64,000 bases of DNA from NCBI GenBank assembly GCA_031472005.1, contig PZJY01000006.1:2852001-2916000 (forward strand). The letters run 5' to 3'. Under the pieces are notes generated by a model that saw nothing but the letters and a program-made list of their open reading frames with translations, had not been told where the DNA came from and searched no databases. The stretch comes from Tetracladium setigerum (Eukaryota; Ascomycota; Leotiomycetes; Helotiales). The position numbers and the translations under genes were made by a program. Of the stretch, positions 34,478 to 46,945 are shown piece after piece. Position 1 is the first letter of the stretch, and every line of letters begins with the position of its first letter.

Positions 34478-34784
34478 TTGGTTTGAATTCCTTTGATTTA
34501 CCTGGCGTTTGCATTTACGGTTAAGCATTAGGATGATACCACGGGCTTTCAAATTATGGCGTTTCATAGTTGGGCCTAAGCATTGCACTATCATGAATGG
34601 GAATCGGGTCAATTACACTCAATATACCGTGAGTCATTGCAGCTTTAGAAGAAGAATCGATCAAAGACAAAACATGTTACTATCAGCGTCCCATCGTATA
34701 CCACGGTTGAGTGAGAAACGAAACCATGTCCTCTTGGTATCTAAACTCTTGGATATCCCTCCGGCAAAGAATATCCTAGACAGG
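34478..34784. other. Intergenic between convergent genes
   Basis: 307 bp of 3' flanks; nothing else is seen. Confidence 0.5.
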
Positions 34785-36360
34785 TCAAGTATATCTCCAA
34801 GCCTTCATGTCAGGCCACCACATCTCAAAAAACATCCCATAGCTGTTCCAAGGACAAGTGAAATTATTTCTCCCTGTCTCATCACGAAAGAAACTATTAC
34901 AACTCTGCCAAACACGTTTCTTCAGCGCAGCCTGTGTTAAGGCATTCCATTCTTCCTCGTACTTTTTCTCGACCTCCACTTGGTCCTTCTCTCCTCGAAT
35001 CACAGGGTTTGCAACCTTGATGATTAGGTGAGTGATGTTTTCAATCGCAGTGATGGCTGATGAGTGTGCGGGAACAGCATTAGGTCCGTAACCGAGGAAA
35101 AAGTTGGGAAAATCGACAAGGGAGATAGATTTATACCCCATCGTATCTCTCAGCTTTTCTTTGAGTAGGGTTCCGGATTTACCAATGACATTGATGTTTC
35201 CTCCGCCACCTACAAATCCGGTGGCCAGGATGATAACATCAACTTCATATCGAGCGCCTGATTTCGTAACTACCTCAGTCGTAGTGACTGATTCCACAGA
35301 ATCTTTGAGAAGAGTCATTTTTGTATCATGCAGTGAACTCAAGTATCCAGCATCAGGGATGACGCGCTTGCAACCGAGAGGATAGTCTGTTTGGAGGATA
35401 TCGAGGTACTTCTCTGGTGCATGCGATTGGACATAGCGATTAACTCGCTTCTCAGATGCTTTTCGAAGCCAGAACCCACGAGAATCGAGCTTGTATTTCA
35501 TAAATGAAAATTCAAGCATATTGAACACTAGATAGCGAAGAGATCTCTCGAGTAGTGGGACATAGTGGAAACCCCAGCTCCACACTGGTACGCTGGGACG
35601 AGGGATAAATGTCTGCGGGGTCCGCATGAATTGATGGATGCTCTCTGTTTGATCGATGATGGCGGGTACGACTTGTGATGCAGATGCTGATTGATCAAGG
35701 TTAGAAATCTTCTAGAGCCGCAAGTATATGATGGAACGACGAACCTCCATTGCCAATGACGGCAACTCTCTTTCCCTTCAAATCAACCTTCTCGTCCCAT
35801 TGGGCAGTATGCATGACTTGTCCTTTGAAATCCTGAAGTCCTCTGATTTGATCCATGGAAGTGTTGGGAGTAGCCAACACCCCAACGGCCGAGATCAAAA
35901 CTTTGCATTCCTGGTAAGATATCTTATCGGCTGTTGGGCTCTTCAATTCAAGCTGCCATCGACTAGTTTCCGCAAGCCAAGAAGCCCGTTCAAGCCTCAT
36001 GTTACATGAGATTTTGTCGCTGAGTTTATATTTCTCAGCAACTGACTTGATGTAAGTCAAAATCTCCGGTTGACGAGGATAGAACGTGGTAAAGTCTGGG
36101 TTTGGTGCAAAGGAGAGGCTGTAAAGCACTCCAGGAATATCGGCCTGGCACCCCGGGTCTGCGTAAGAAGATTAGTGTATTTTTTTACAAGATTTTTGTT
36201 TTGACTTACAGGTATTTGCAAGCCATGTGCCCCCAATTTCACTGGATCGCTCAAAGATTCTGTAGTCTGGAACCGGGGACAACTCTTGAAGCTTAATGGC
36301 GGTGGTGATTCCAGTGAAACCAGCACCAATAATGACGACAGTATTGTAATTTGATTCCAT
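34785..36360 (-). CDS. Baeyer-Villiger-type flavin monooxygenase
   Basis: Exons 36360-36210, 36158-35745 and 35686-34785, with introns of 51 and 58 bp. The product is 488 residues. It carries the FAD-binding G-A-G-F-T-G near residue 13, then E-I-G-G-T-W-L-A-N-T-Y-P-G-C-Q-A-D, and the Baeyer-Villiger fingerprint F-K-G-Q-V-M-H-T-A-Q-W-D (FxGxxxHxxxW[P/D]). The NADPH-binding G-N-G-A-S spans the second junction, and A-T-G-F comes late. The fingerprint separates it from plain N- or S-oxidising FMOs. Family knowledge: such enzymes use NADPH and O2 to insert oxygen beside a carbonyl, making an ester or lactone, though some members do other oxidations. It starts 345 bp downstream of the PKS stop on the same strand, so a tailoring role on the PKS product is likely (inference). 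Confidence 0.92.
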
Positions 36361-36705
36361 GTTGATTAGGTCACAAACAGAGGATTGATGGTGGTTGGTG
36401 GTGCTTTGCTACGAGATATACACGTGAGAACGATGCTGGGTCTTGGCATAAAACAGAAGAACAGAAAGATGATCAGAAAAGTTCGAGAGAGGAGGGCGAG
36501 GAGTGCCTTTAAGTACCTGAAGTTCAGGAAAGACGCTAAGAGCTGACTGTTTGCTTCGGATGCAATGATCTCACCGAAACCAGTGACATGAATAGGTCAT
36601 GATCACAGGAAATTTCCTAATGGTGAAGCTGCATTTGAGAATCTTACGATCATTGTACTGTATCTGTCTACTGTATAAGAATCCCACCCTGACTTTAAAC
36701 ATAAT
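36361..36705. promoter_or_regulatory. Gap between PKS end and monooxygenase start
   Basis: 345 bp that must hold the PKS terminator and the monooxygenase promoter. No frame of interest is present. Confidence 0.45.
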
Positions 36706-39700
36706 TTAGACCTCCTCTTTACTTGCTGAAATATGGGAAAGTAGGCTCGACTTCTCCGCAATCATCCTAGCAAGAGTTGTCAATGGAGCATTGCTCAAAA
36801 TATCAAACACAGAAACATCACTCTTCACCTCTTTGAATACCCAAGCTCGGACTTCTACAGCTACCAGACTGTCCACACCATAGGCGTTTGCAGGTTTTGA
36901 GGAATCTAAATCCTCAAGCTCAATCATCATGGCCTTGGCAAGTTTTCTCATCAGTGCCTTACAAACCACATCGACAGCATCGTTCAAGCTTGACACTCCG
37001 GCAAGCTCACTACTAACAGTGATCGAGCCCTCATCAGTGACGGCCTGGATGTCTTGTACATCTACGAGCTTCATGTGAGCGAATCGACCATCGGCAAACC
37101 AGACTGGTGTTTCGTGACCACCCTGCTTTACAAGTCCGCCAGTCGACAGCCCAATCATTACTTGTGGTGGGAGATCTCCTGATACGGCCGCCTGGATTGA
37201 GGTCAACAACTCCTGTTCTCGAATGCCAATCATAGCACCGGTCTTGATATAAGCTAGAACTTCTGTGCGTTGAACACTAAAGCCGACTCCGAGAATAATT
37301 CCCAAATTGAGACTTGTGCCTTTGAGGCCTTGCGCGTGGCGATGATGCATGAGAGCATCCTGGTAAGTGTTTCCTGAGTAGATTGTAAGCTCGGAACAAC
37401 AAGAAAAAGTCAACGTACTTACCGGCATTGTAATTTGCTTGCCCACGATTTCCAACGACACCACTGACAGAAGATAAACAGACGAAGAAATCCATATTCT
37501 TGGGAAGGAGATCATGCAGATTCCGTGTTGCCTTCACTTTAGGGCGAATGGCATCCCTCCAGTCTTCAACAGTCATGTTCTCGAATACAGCATCCTAGAT
37601 TTGTGTCAGTTCAAATTACTGGAGACATTGCAGAGAGCTAACCTGGAGTTGCATTGCGCATGTGACGACTCCTCTAATTTCGGGGAACCCTTCTTGAGTC
37701 GCTTCGTCAAGAACATTTTGAAGGGCGGTTACTTCGCTGATATCGCAAACGGCAACTTTGGTCCTTGTACCCCGCTTGATCAATTCATCAACTAAAGCTT
37801 TTGCTTTTGGATCGGCCGTTCCAGATCGGGATGTAAACAAGATATTCTTGGCTCCATAATCAACCATCCACGAGGCAATCGAACGACCTAAGCCACCAAG
37901 ACCTCCAGGGATCATGTAGGTGGCGTCTGATTTAAATTGGAATGGTTGTATTTTTCGTGGAACGACCTGGTAATTATCAGGTCAGTAATCTTGATCAGAA
38001 ATGGTCTTTCAATAGAACTTACCGGAACAACATCACTATCCACTGCTCTAAACACAATCTTGCCCATGTGTTTGCCAGTCTGCATCAAACGGAAACCTTC
38101 CTCGATTTGTGAGTAATTCATGACCACCATAGGCTTTATCGGTTTCAGCACCCCCTTTGCATGAAGTTTCATCACATCGCCCAGAATGCGTGCAAAGAGT
38201 GGTTTATTGACTCGATGGATCAATAACAAATTGACACCGACAAATGTGATATTGTGCATAAATGGAGCCATGTCAATACCGGTGTTTCCCACTGTTAACC
38301 GTTAGCGGCGCCTGAATATAGAGAATTTGCAACTCACCAACGTCTCTCTTTCCAATCTCAATAAAACGACCAAATGGTGCAACGCAAAGCCAAGTCTGTC
38401 TGAGGGCTTCCCCAGCAAGAGAATTGAGTACAACGTCTACTCCGCGACCTCCTGTCATCCTCTTGATTCCCTTTGCAAAGCTGAGGTCTCGACTATTGAA
38501 TACATGATCCGCTTCAATCCCATAAGTACTGATCAAGAACTGCTTCTTGGCCTCGGTGGAAACAGTGACGAAGATCTCAGCACCAATATGCTGCGAGAGA
38601 ACGATTGCAGCTTGACCGAGACCACCAGCTGCACCGTGAATTAAAACAGATTCACCTCGTTGGAGACGAGCATGATCGACAAGCCCATGATACGAGGTTG
38701 AGTAGGCCAACGGAAAGGCAGCAGCATCTTCAAAGGACATCTCATCGGGGATGCGTTGGAAATAGAATTCCGGGTTTCTCAGTAGCCTCCTAAAACAGCT
38801 GAGTCTGAATGTGATGACTCTATCTCCCGGCTTGTATTTAGTCACCCCTGATCCAATTCTGCGTACAACACCGCTGCACTCGACTCCCAGATAGACATCT
38901 GGAATTTGACCCATGGCGACCATCACGTCGTGAAAGTTGAGACCTGTCGCTTTCACTTCAATCTCGACGTCGTCAAGTGCCAGGGGAATGTCAAATTCGT
39001 CGTCATCTTCAAATTGGAAAGTGTCAAGCATTCCGGGTACACGGATGCTCAGATTTAATGGACGATCTTGCCTGAAGAGTTCCATTGTTGGTGCTGGTTG
39101 TGATGTACTTGAGAAGATCATGTCGTTCAAGACGCCTTCGGGACTGAATCTGGAAACATACACAATCCCATCCCTGATTGCGTACTCCCAGTCAATTGAT
39201 GTGCTTTCCGGGTCACTGCGGAGCAATTGAATTATGATTGGTGCTAGGCTCTTCGCCTCACCTGGTGTAGTCTTCGCTGTCTCAAGATCACAGATTGTGA
39301 AAGCGGCATTGGGATTTTCATGTCGTACCGTACGTCCCAAACCGGCGACAAGACTTGTTTCTGGATGGTGGCACTCAAGCATACCACCATTCGTGATCCA
39401 GAATGTAGCCTTGGATTGGAGAAGTAATTTCTGGATAGTCTTGAAAACCTCATCACTGACATCATCCAGAACCGAATCAACGGCCTCGAGCAGAGAGATG
39501 CAAGTTGACTGCGTGATGTCGCGGGCTCCGAGCTCGGAAAACTTGATTGTCTCGACGACTGAACCATTTTGTTTGAGCTGCTCATTCAAGTTGGAGCTCA
39601 GAGACGTTGTAAACTCATCATATCCGGATGGTTCGATGATGAGGACCTGTTTTGGAAGATCAAAGGCTGGTCGAGGGAGAGCAGTTGAAATCATAAAGGA

Positions 39701-42700
39701 ACAGTTGGCTTCTTCTAAATTCTCCGAGTCTCGGAATACCAGATCAAGTCCGCTGAAGCCAGCAGCGAGTAGCCGAGAATTCCACTCGGATTCAGTCATT
39801 CTGGGTCCCAGCTTTCGATTGTCATTCTCTCCTGAGGATTTGGTCAGTCTTGATCCCAGAAGCTGGAGTAATACTTTGATAGTACTCACCTAGCCACCAG
39901 CCAGAAAGTGTTCCAAAAATCATCGGAACACGAGCCAAAGTCGTAGTGAGCTCACCCAGCAGAAGGATTCCTCCCCTATGGAATATTAGCTACAATCAAA
40001 TTCGCATACCGCTAAAACTTACGGTTTAAGGAGTCTTTTGCAGTTCGCAAGACATGTTGCCATTGACGCTGTTGCATGTAACACATTACTGGCAACCACC
40101 ATGTCATAACTTTCCATCTCAAATCCTTGACGTTCTGGATGCATCTCAATATTGAGTACTTTGTAGTCCATGAAAGCTCCCCAAGCTTTGAAGTCTTCCA
40201 TAGCACTCTCGAAAAATCCGGTACTGATATCAGTGAAGGTGTATGACTGCATTCGAGCAAGGCTCCCATCATGACCTTTCCCACCAAGAGCCTCTAGGAC
40301 CACTTTTGTAGTAGCCCCTGTGCCAGCACCGACTTCCAGGATTTTCATGCCGGGGTTGGTGTGCGCTGAGAGATTGACATATTCAGCGATTACTGGATTC
40401 AGTTTGTCTGTGCCAACAGCCGTTCTATAGTAGTCAGTGAGTAGATTGTCCTCTCTAAGCACTTGCAAAGGCTCGATTTCTCCTTTCAATATGCCACTAA
40501 AGACATTGCCTTGTCGGACAAGCAGCTGTCCATCAATACTATCTTTGGCAACACGACTGATCAAATCAACTTCGAAACTTTCTGTGGTATTGATCCAATC
40601 TTGGTCAGATCGCTGGCAATTTAGCTCTCCCTTCATTGCTCTGTCATACTGGTGTTGGATGTATTCGTAGAAAAGCTGGTGATGGGGCGAAAAGGACCTT
40701 GCCTGTTCAACCGAAAACTCTTTCAACACGCGCTTGCAGTAAATGAAAGAGGCGAATTCAAGTTCCTGCACAATTGTAGAATCAGCATCGGGAATAGTCT
40801 GCATCGCCCGTTTGAAGACAGATATTGCTTTCGTGGGACTGAGATACTTCATATCCACACTCCATGTTGATTTTTCTGCCAGTTTGCGAAGTGAGGTAGC
40901 CGCGGTAGAATTATCAGCTATTCCCTCGGTCATCGTTGTGAGGGCAGTATTTCGGCAGCCTTCAATAATGACGAGAGGCTCTTCCCAGTCTTCAGTAGAT
41001 GCCACCACTGTTCCAATAGTCTGATGGAATCCAAATGGTTTTGAGAAAGAGTACCCATGCAAACTTTCTCCAGGAGTTGAGGTGAGCTTGGATGATATAA
41101 AGGCCCTCTCAATAAAAGTGGGGATCTTTGCCTCTGTCAAAGGTGTATTTGCTGGTGTAGATGCAGGTATCATCATTTGAACTAGTCCATCTAATGTGGC
41201 GGGGCTATGAGGAAACCGCAGTTAGTGAAAATGACGGATCGACACGATCACATTGCCGTCTTTCGAGAATGATTCAATGGAAGGAAGATTATTTCAAAAC
41301 TTACTGAATGATGTGCGGGTACTCAAATTTCTCTGGCATGACGCTGGCTGTATTTGGGATTTGTAGCACACAATGTGCTACATAATCTCCTGAGCTAACG
41401 TACGTAAGAGGCATGAAAGTCGGCCCATACTGTAGACCAATCTCTGCCATCTTTTCAACGATTAACAGGGATTCGAGAGGGATACAATTCAACTTACTCC
41501 AGCATAGATCTGTCGGGGGTCTTCTGATTTAAGACCCAAATTGGCAATTCGATGAAATTCATCTCTATGGCGCGTGGCCTCTGCCATGTCTTCGTTCACA
41601 AATGTCTCATTCGCCAAAGATTCATACCGTACACTAATGAGACCAGAAGAATGTTGTTGCCAAACACCTTGATCGTCTCTCGACGAGACAGAAAACTCAT
41701 TCCAATAAGCTGTATTTGCTCGTGAACCCATCTTCCAAGGCCTGAACTGAAGTTTTGTCTCGAGTCCAGCATTAGGGGGAATCAGCATCGCAGTACCGAA
41801 TGTGACATCTCGAATCTCAAACCCAGCAATCTCTTTAGTCTTGTCAGAGACTTGGCGTGAAGCTTCAATAGCCATAACGAGCATACCAGCTGCCGGATAA
41901 AGAATCGACGATTGCACTTTGTGATGTTCAACCCATGGATTCTCAGATACTCTGATGTGATTGACCCAGCTTGGCTCTAGGACATTTGAATGTTCACTTG
42001 GGGCGCCGAAAAAGTCGTTACGAGGATACTGTCGAAGCCGGAATGCTTTTGTCATTGCCGATTCATGCCAGTACGTGTGGGCACGATTCCAAGGGTAAGG
42101 TGGAATGTCAGTCAGTGCCCCCAAATTTTGATTGCTGTTTTTAGGATCATTCACCAAAGATAGTTTAGCTGGATATCCGTGTTGGAAAAGACTACCAGTA
42201 ACTTCCAAGGCGGTGAGGGTTGCATCCTTGCCTCTATTGAGAATTGACAGATAGGGTAAGCCAGAAGCATTCCGATTCTGAGTGGACAAAACTTGCTTGA
42301 GAGGTCCTTGAAGTGCAGCATGTGGACCTAATTCCAAGAGGATATTGGCATATGATGATTTCTGAACAGTGCGTCGCTTGCCAGGTGTGTATGATAGCGC
42401 AGACTGGACAGCTGTAGAGAATTGAACAGGGCTGACCATATTTTGTACCCAATATTCCGAGTCGAGATCAGTCCCTTGATCAGTTTGCCAGTGACTGAGG
42501 AGAACATCGGAATGGCCGTCTCTTTGGGCCTTTCAACTTTGTGCAAGGCTTCTCTGTATTTGTCGGCAATTGCGAGCATATGGGATGAATGATAGGCCGT
42601 CTGGACCTTTAGAATTCGGGCGAAAATCTTGTCCGCCTCGAGTAGCTGTTGAACCTGCAAAATTCCGGCAATATCACCTGAGAGTGTGACATTCATAGGA

Positions 42701-45426
42701 CTGTTGAAACAAGCGACTCCAATATTTCCCTCTGTTACTCTCTCCAGGTATGGTTTGATCTCCTCGCCCAACCCTGCTGCCAACATTGCACCTTGTCCCT
42801 CCGGAATCGTTCCTGACAAGACTCCACGATGGAACGCGATTTCCCAAGCAGATTCACGAGCAATAGCACCTTTGGCGTAGGCGGCGGCGATTTCACCACT
42901 AGAGTGCCCAACAACAAGTGCGGGCTTGACATCCCAAGAGGCAAGAAGGTCCACAAGGGCAACCTGTAAAGCCGTGCAAATGGGCTGACTGTACTCGGGC
43001 TTTCCCAACAGCGAGCATTCATCATCTTTCAGTAACTCTTCTGAAGGTTTGTTAGCACACGCATTTAGGTAATCGATCTTGGTTGACGAACCTGTCAAGG
43101 ACCATGAACAACCAAGGCTGGCGAGAAAGGACTCGGCAGATCTCAGAGAATCGCTAAAAGCAGGATATCGGCACAACTCGTGACCCATCTGTGCCCATTG
43201 AGCTCCTTGACCAGTGAAGATATAGAGCACATTAGGTACTTTTGAAGATCGTATGGCCTTGGGGGACCAGCTTCAAGTTTCTGGATCAATTCCCGAACAG
43301 AAGAAGCGATAGTGTAAAATTTCCAAGGAAGCACACTACGGCGCTTGTTGAGAGTAATTGAAAGGCGTGTAAGAAATTCTTCGGGTAGAGAGACCCGGTC
43401 TCGAAGATAGTTCAAGAACAATTCAGAGGTCCGGATAGAGCCACTTTGCTCACTTGAAGACCATGCAAAGATTCTAGGAGTGTTAGGTGTGGTATCAAGC
43501 TTAGGGCTTGCTGCCTCTGGATCGGATTCGACTGATTGGATTGAGGACACCGACTTCGACTCATCCGAGTCATCAACTGACCCTGCACTAGAAGAGGAAT
43601 TGCTGATGGGAATATCAAGTGTCCCCATCTCAACAGTGGAATGGACGCCAATTAGGCCCTCGACTTGAGATAATGGTATGCATCGTCAACAATGCAGTGC
43701 GCATTAGTTCCACCATAACCAAACGAATTCACACTCGCTCTTCGAAGTCCGGACGTGGGCCAAAGCGTCAACTCCGTTGGCACCTGAAAGTTATCAGCTG
43801 GAAGTCTTTAGATCGATGTAATATGCTACTTACTTTGATCCGCCACTCCTCCATGGGTATACGAGGGTTAGCTTTTTCAAACCAGAGGTTTGCAGGTATG
43901 ACTCCCCTCTCTAGGGCATAAACCGTCTTGATAAGTCCTGCAAGACCACTTACACCTTCCATATGGCCAATATTTGTCTTGATAGAGCCCACCAGGAGTG
44001 GATTGTTCTTTTCTCTAACAGAACCGAATGTTGCTGCGATGGCTGAGCATTCCAAAGGATCTCCAGTCGGAGTTCCTGGGCTATGTCAGCTGGGGAGACT
44101 TTGGCCATAGCTGTATGACTGACCTGTTCCGTGGGCCTCGAAGAATCCTGTTTTAGTGAAATCAAGGCCAGCTTCTTCATAAGTCGATCTTATAAGAGCT
44201 TCCTGGGCTGTTGCCGATGGCACAGTGATTCCTATGGATTGGTTAGGCATGATCGACTCAATACTGGGGATCGAACGTACCAGGAGTTTTTCCATCTTGC
44301 TATACAACAGCAAAATTAGTAGAAAGACGCGTAAAACGAGATGAAGAACGTTTCAAATGACTTACATTGACCCCAGTGTTCCTGATGACGGCTCTGATCG
44401 GGTCGCCATCACGCAATGCAGCATGAAGTGCTTTGACTACAATTACAGCAGCACCCTCACCACGAGAGTATCCATTTGCTTTATCATCAAAGGAATGAGA
44501 TTTGCTGTCGGGGCTGAGAAAGTGTAGACTTGTCATTGCGATTTGCATCTCGGGCATAACCATCAAGTTTGTTCCTCCCACAAGCGACTATGAGATATCA
44601 GCAAAGTTCGCACTAGAAGAAAACTATGATAGCTCATAGGTACGACATACCATTGTTGACTCTCCTGCTCGGATGCTTTGGCATGCCAGATTAAGGGCAA
44701 CCAATGAGGAGGAACATGCAGTGTCCATCTGGTTGAGGTGAGACTGTTAGTATTAATCTTTTTGCAACGTAAATGGGATAAATTTACACTTATGGAGGGT
44801 CCATTGAAATCAAAAAACCAGGAGATACGATTTGAGTTCATTGCAGTACCGTTGCCGGTACCTTCGTAAAGACTATGGAGCACAATTAGAACTTGAAAGA
44901 CAGATGCGTCTGAAAAGTAATGTACTTACGGGATATCCTCAGAATCATGAGCTCGCAATCCACTATAATCTTTCGAGAATGATGCCATATAACAACTGGT
45001 TTTCGAACCGACGACGTCTTCCATCTTCAATCCAGCTATGAGATTGTCAATAACCGAAGGGAACGAGATTTTATGAGACTCACCATTCTCCATACTCTCA
45101 TACGCGACTTCGAGAGCCATTCTCTGTTGAGGGTCCATCGCATTGGCTTCCTTTGGAGTGATTGAGAAGAAAGGAGCATCGAATGCTGAGATGTCTCCTT
45201 GCAAGAAGTTACCACCCCTGACATTCATCGTTCCTTGTCGTTCACCATACGGATGGTAGAATGCATCGATGTTGAATCGGTCCTTAGGAACCTCAGTCAG
45301 AGCATTACGGCCTGCCGCAATCATATCCCAAAGCTTCTCGGGATTGGAGGCTTCACCAGGGAAGCGCCCTGCTATCCCAATGATCGCAACAGGCATCAAC
45401 ACATCTTCTTCAGGTGTACTCGACAT
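36706..45426 (-). CDS. Highly reducing polyketide synthase, KS-AT-DH-cMT-ER-KR-ACP (three frame breaks)
   Basis: Eighteen exons, with introns at 45036-45083, 44873-44929, 44729-44787, 44588-44650, 44300-44365, 44232-44280, 44076-44123, 43784-43833, 43041-43091, 41451-41497, 41205-41304, 39976-40022, 39832-39889, 38292-38337, 37967-38022, 37595-37642 and 37374-37422. About 2,593 residues. KS has D-T-A-C-S-S-S, E-A-H-G-T-G and N-I-G-H. AT has F-T-G-Q-G-A-Q-W and G-H-S-S-G. DH has H-K-V-Q-S-S-I-L-Y-P and H-P-A-T-L-D-G-L. The C-methyltransferase has I-L-E-V-G-A-G-T-G. ER has I-H-G-A-A-G-G-L-G-Q-A, KR has P-G-G-L-G-G-L-G-R, and ACP has G-V-D-S-L. No thioesterase or reductase domain follows the ACP, so release needs a partner. 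All active-site motifs I looked for are present. The frame breaks at 43657-43659, 43261-43265 and 42473-42475, each repaired by one extra G/C. As assembled it cannot give a full protein; I regard this as probable assembly error, with a recent pseudogene as the alternative. Confidence 0.93.
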
Positions 45427-46284
45427 ATTGAATTAACGCTGTGATAATATCGGTAAAGATGATTGAGAAGCAAGTAAGGAGCAATAAGACTGAGTAGGGT
45501 ATGAAACAGAAGATGAGGATGATTGAGAGGAACTAGATGACGTGGATGGGAATGGTGGGGGGTTTGGAGACAGAATCGAAATTGACAGTTAGCGATTGTG
45601 ACTGTCAAGATATTGATCTGAGGGAATAAGGTATATGGAAAGTACAAGGAACTGAACGGAGAAGATGTTGAAATCCGCAATCTTTTGATTCTTAATTATT
45701 AGGAGGATAACCGTGGTTTAAATTGTCAGATGGCCACACTCTCCAGCCAGCCAGGGACATTGATATCACAATTCCCGCTTGCATTATCCTAGTATGTCCA
45801 AAGTTTGGGGTACAACCTGACTTTGTGAGAAATCTCTTCGACAATCGTACGTTGTGGTCATAATCAGAATAGTTCGTTCGTATACATGTGCGGACAAATA
45901 TATTGCTCGCTCCATCCTATGCACTAATTCCGGCTGTACCATACTCTTAACTACCATATTTTCGAGAACCATTTTTCTAGCAGCCCAAAGCTAACCCAGC
46001 CCCCGATTTTACTACCTATTATACTGGATCTACGGCCTCACGGGCTGGAAATCCATGGTAATCAATCCAGCGTTCAAGTGCTGGGATGGAACAGCTTCCT
46101 GCCATTACCAATGCAATAAGGTCATACACGCAGCACCAAGTAACTGTGGCTTTAGTACGAGATGATACTTGACCTGGAATCTGCAACATATGCAAAGTAA
46201 GCTTCCAAAGTTATGGTACTTGCTGACCACTGAGGTATGTCAAAGTTCATGGCTGAAGGAGGAGCGGAAAAGTTCGGGTGGAAA

Positions 46285-46394
46285 AACCATCACCTGTTTG
46301 CAACGTTAACAACCCATTGCTGGTTCGTACGACATTTGCAAACCATCGCCTGTTAACAGGACATTTATGAACCATTGTCTGTTCATACAATGTT
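46285..46394. repeat. Four imperfect tandem units in the PKS/hydrolase promoter
   Basis: Units of 26-31 bp begin at about 46285, 46311, 46340 and 46369. They share AACC(C)ATYRYCTGTT-like text followed by a piece ending in ACATTT or ATGTTT. Spacing is close to regular. Repeated units at this place are candidate binding sites for a cluster regulator. Confidence 0.5.
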
Positions 46395-46402
46395 TATATA
46401 AG
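46395..46402 (+). promoter_or_regulatory. TATA-like box
   Basis: TATATAAG directly after the tandem repeat, facing the hydrolase but about 550 bp before its start codon. If used, the hydrolase mRNA has a long leader. Confidence 0.3.
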
Positions 46403-46945
46403 AATAGAAAAGTGGACGAGAGGAAAGTTCATTTTCTCTTCATAGGTAGTGCGATTTTGAGACTGTATGTTGTCGCATAGTTTTTTTTTAGTTCCGATTG
46501 GCGTTTGGAATAAGGTATGGGTCGGCCCGCTTATATGTATGATTAGAATTCTCCGAAATAACGATAGCTTCTTTTTCGTTTCTCCGTGTAAGCTGAGAGA
46601 ATGCACAAGTGACACGATAATCACGAAGAATACGAAATTAGCCGGAGTACCCACCTGATCGGATTCTTCCCGTTATCGTGAACTTTCCAGGTCATCATCA
46701 TACCGACTTCTTGCCAAGTATAGAACATTGGCACTACCACGAGAGAGATTCTAAATTCCGGGTTTCCGTCTGTACTATTTTTCAATACGTTGTTTTTTCT
46801 TTTTTTTTTTTTTTCTCTCTTTTTTCGAATTCAACACTTCAACACCTTTCATCCTGTATCTTTGGTAGGCAGGTATCGACAGTTGCACAATTACCCTATC
46901 TTGTTAATCGTTAAAAGATATTTCATGCGAATTTAAGTTGTTAAG

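Larger units (their letters stand above)
45427..46945. promoter_or_regulatory. Divergent control region of the PKS and the serine hydrolase
   Basis: About 1.5 kb between the opposite start codons of the two core cluster genes. It contains a four-unit tandem repeat (46285-46394), a TATATAAG box right after it (46395-46402), and a T-rich run with a long poly-T (46790-46822). No convincing gene is present; a 63-codon frame at 46467-46658 is noted only. Confidence 0.5.

Noticed and set aside
43257..43660. The PKS as two or three separate genes
   Set aside because: KS, AT and DH follow in the normal order with no promoter-sized gap, and the breaks are single-base. One multidomain synthase is far more likely.
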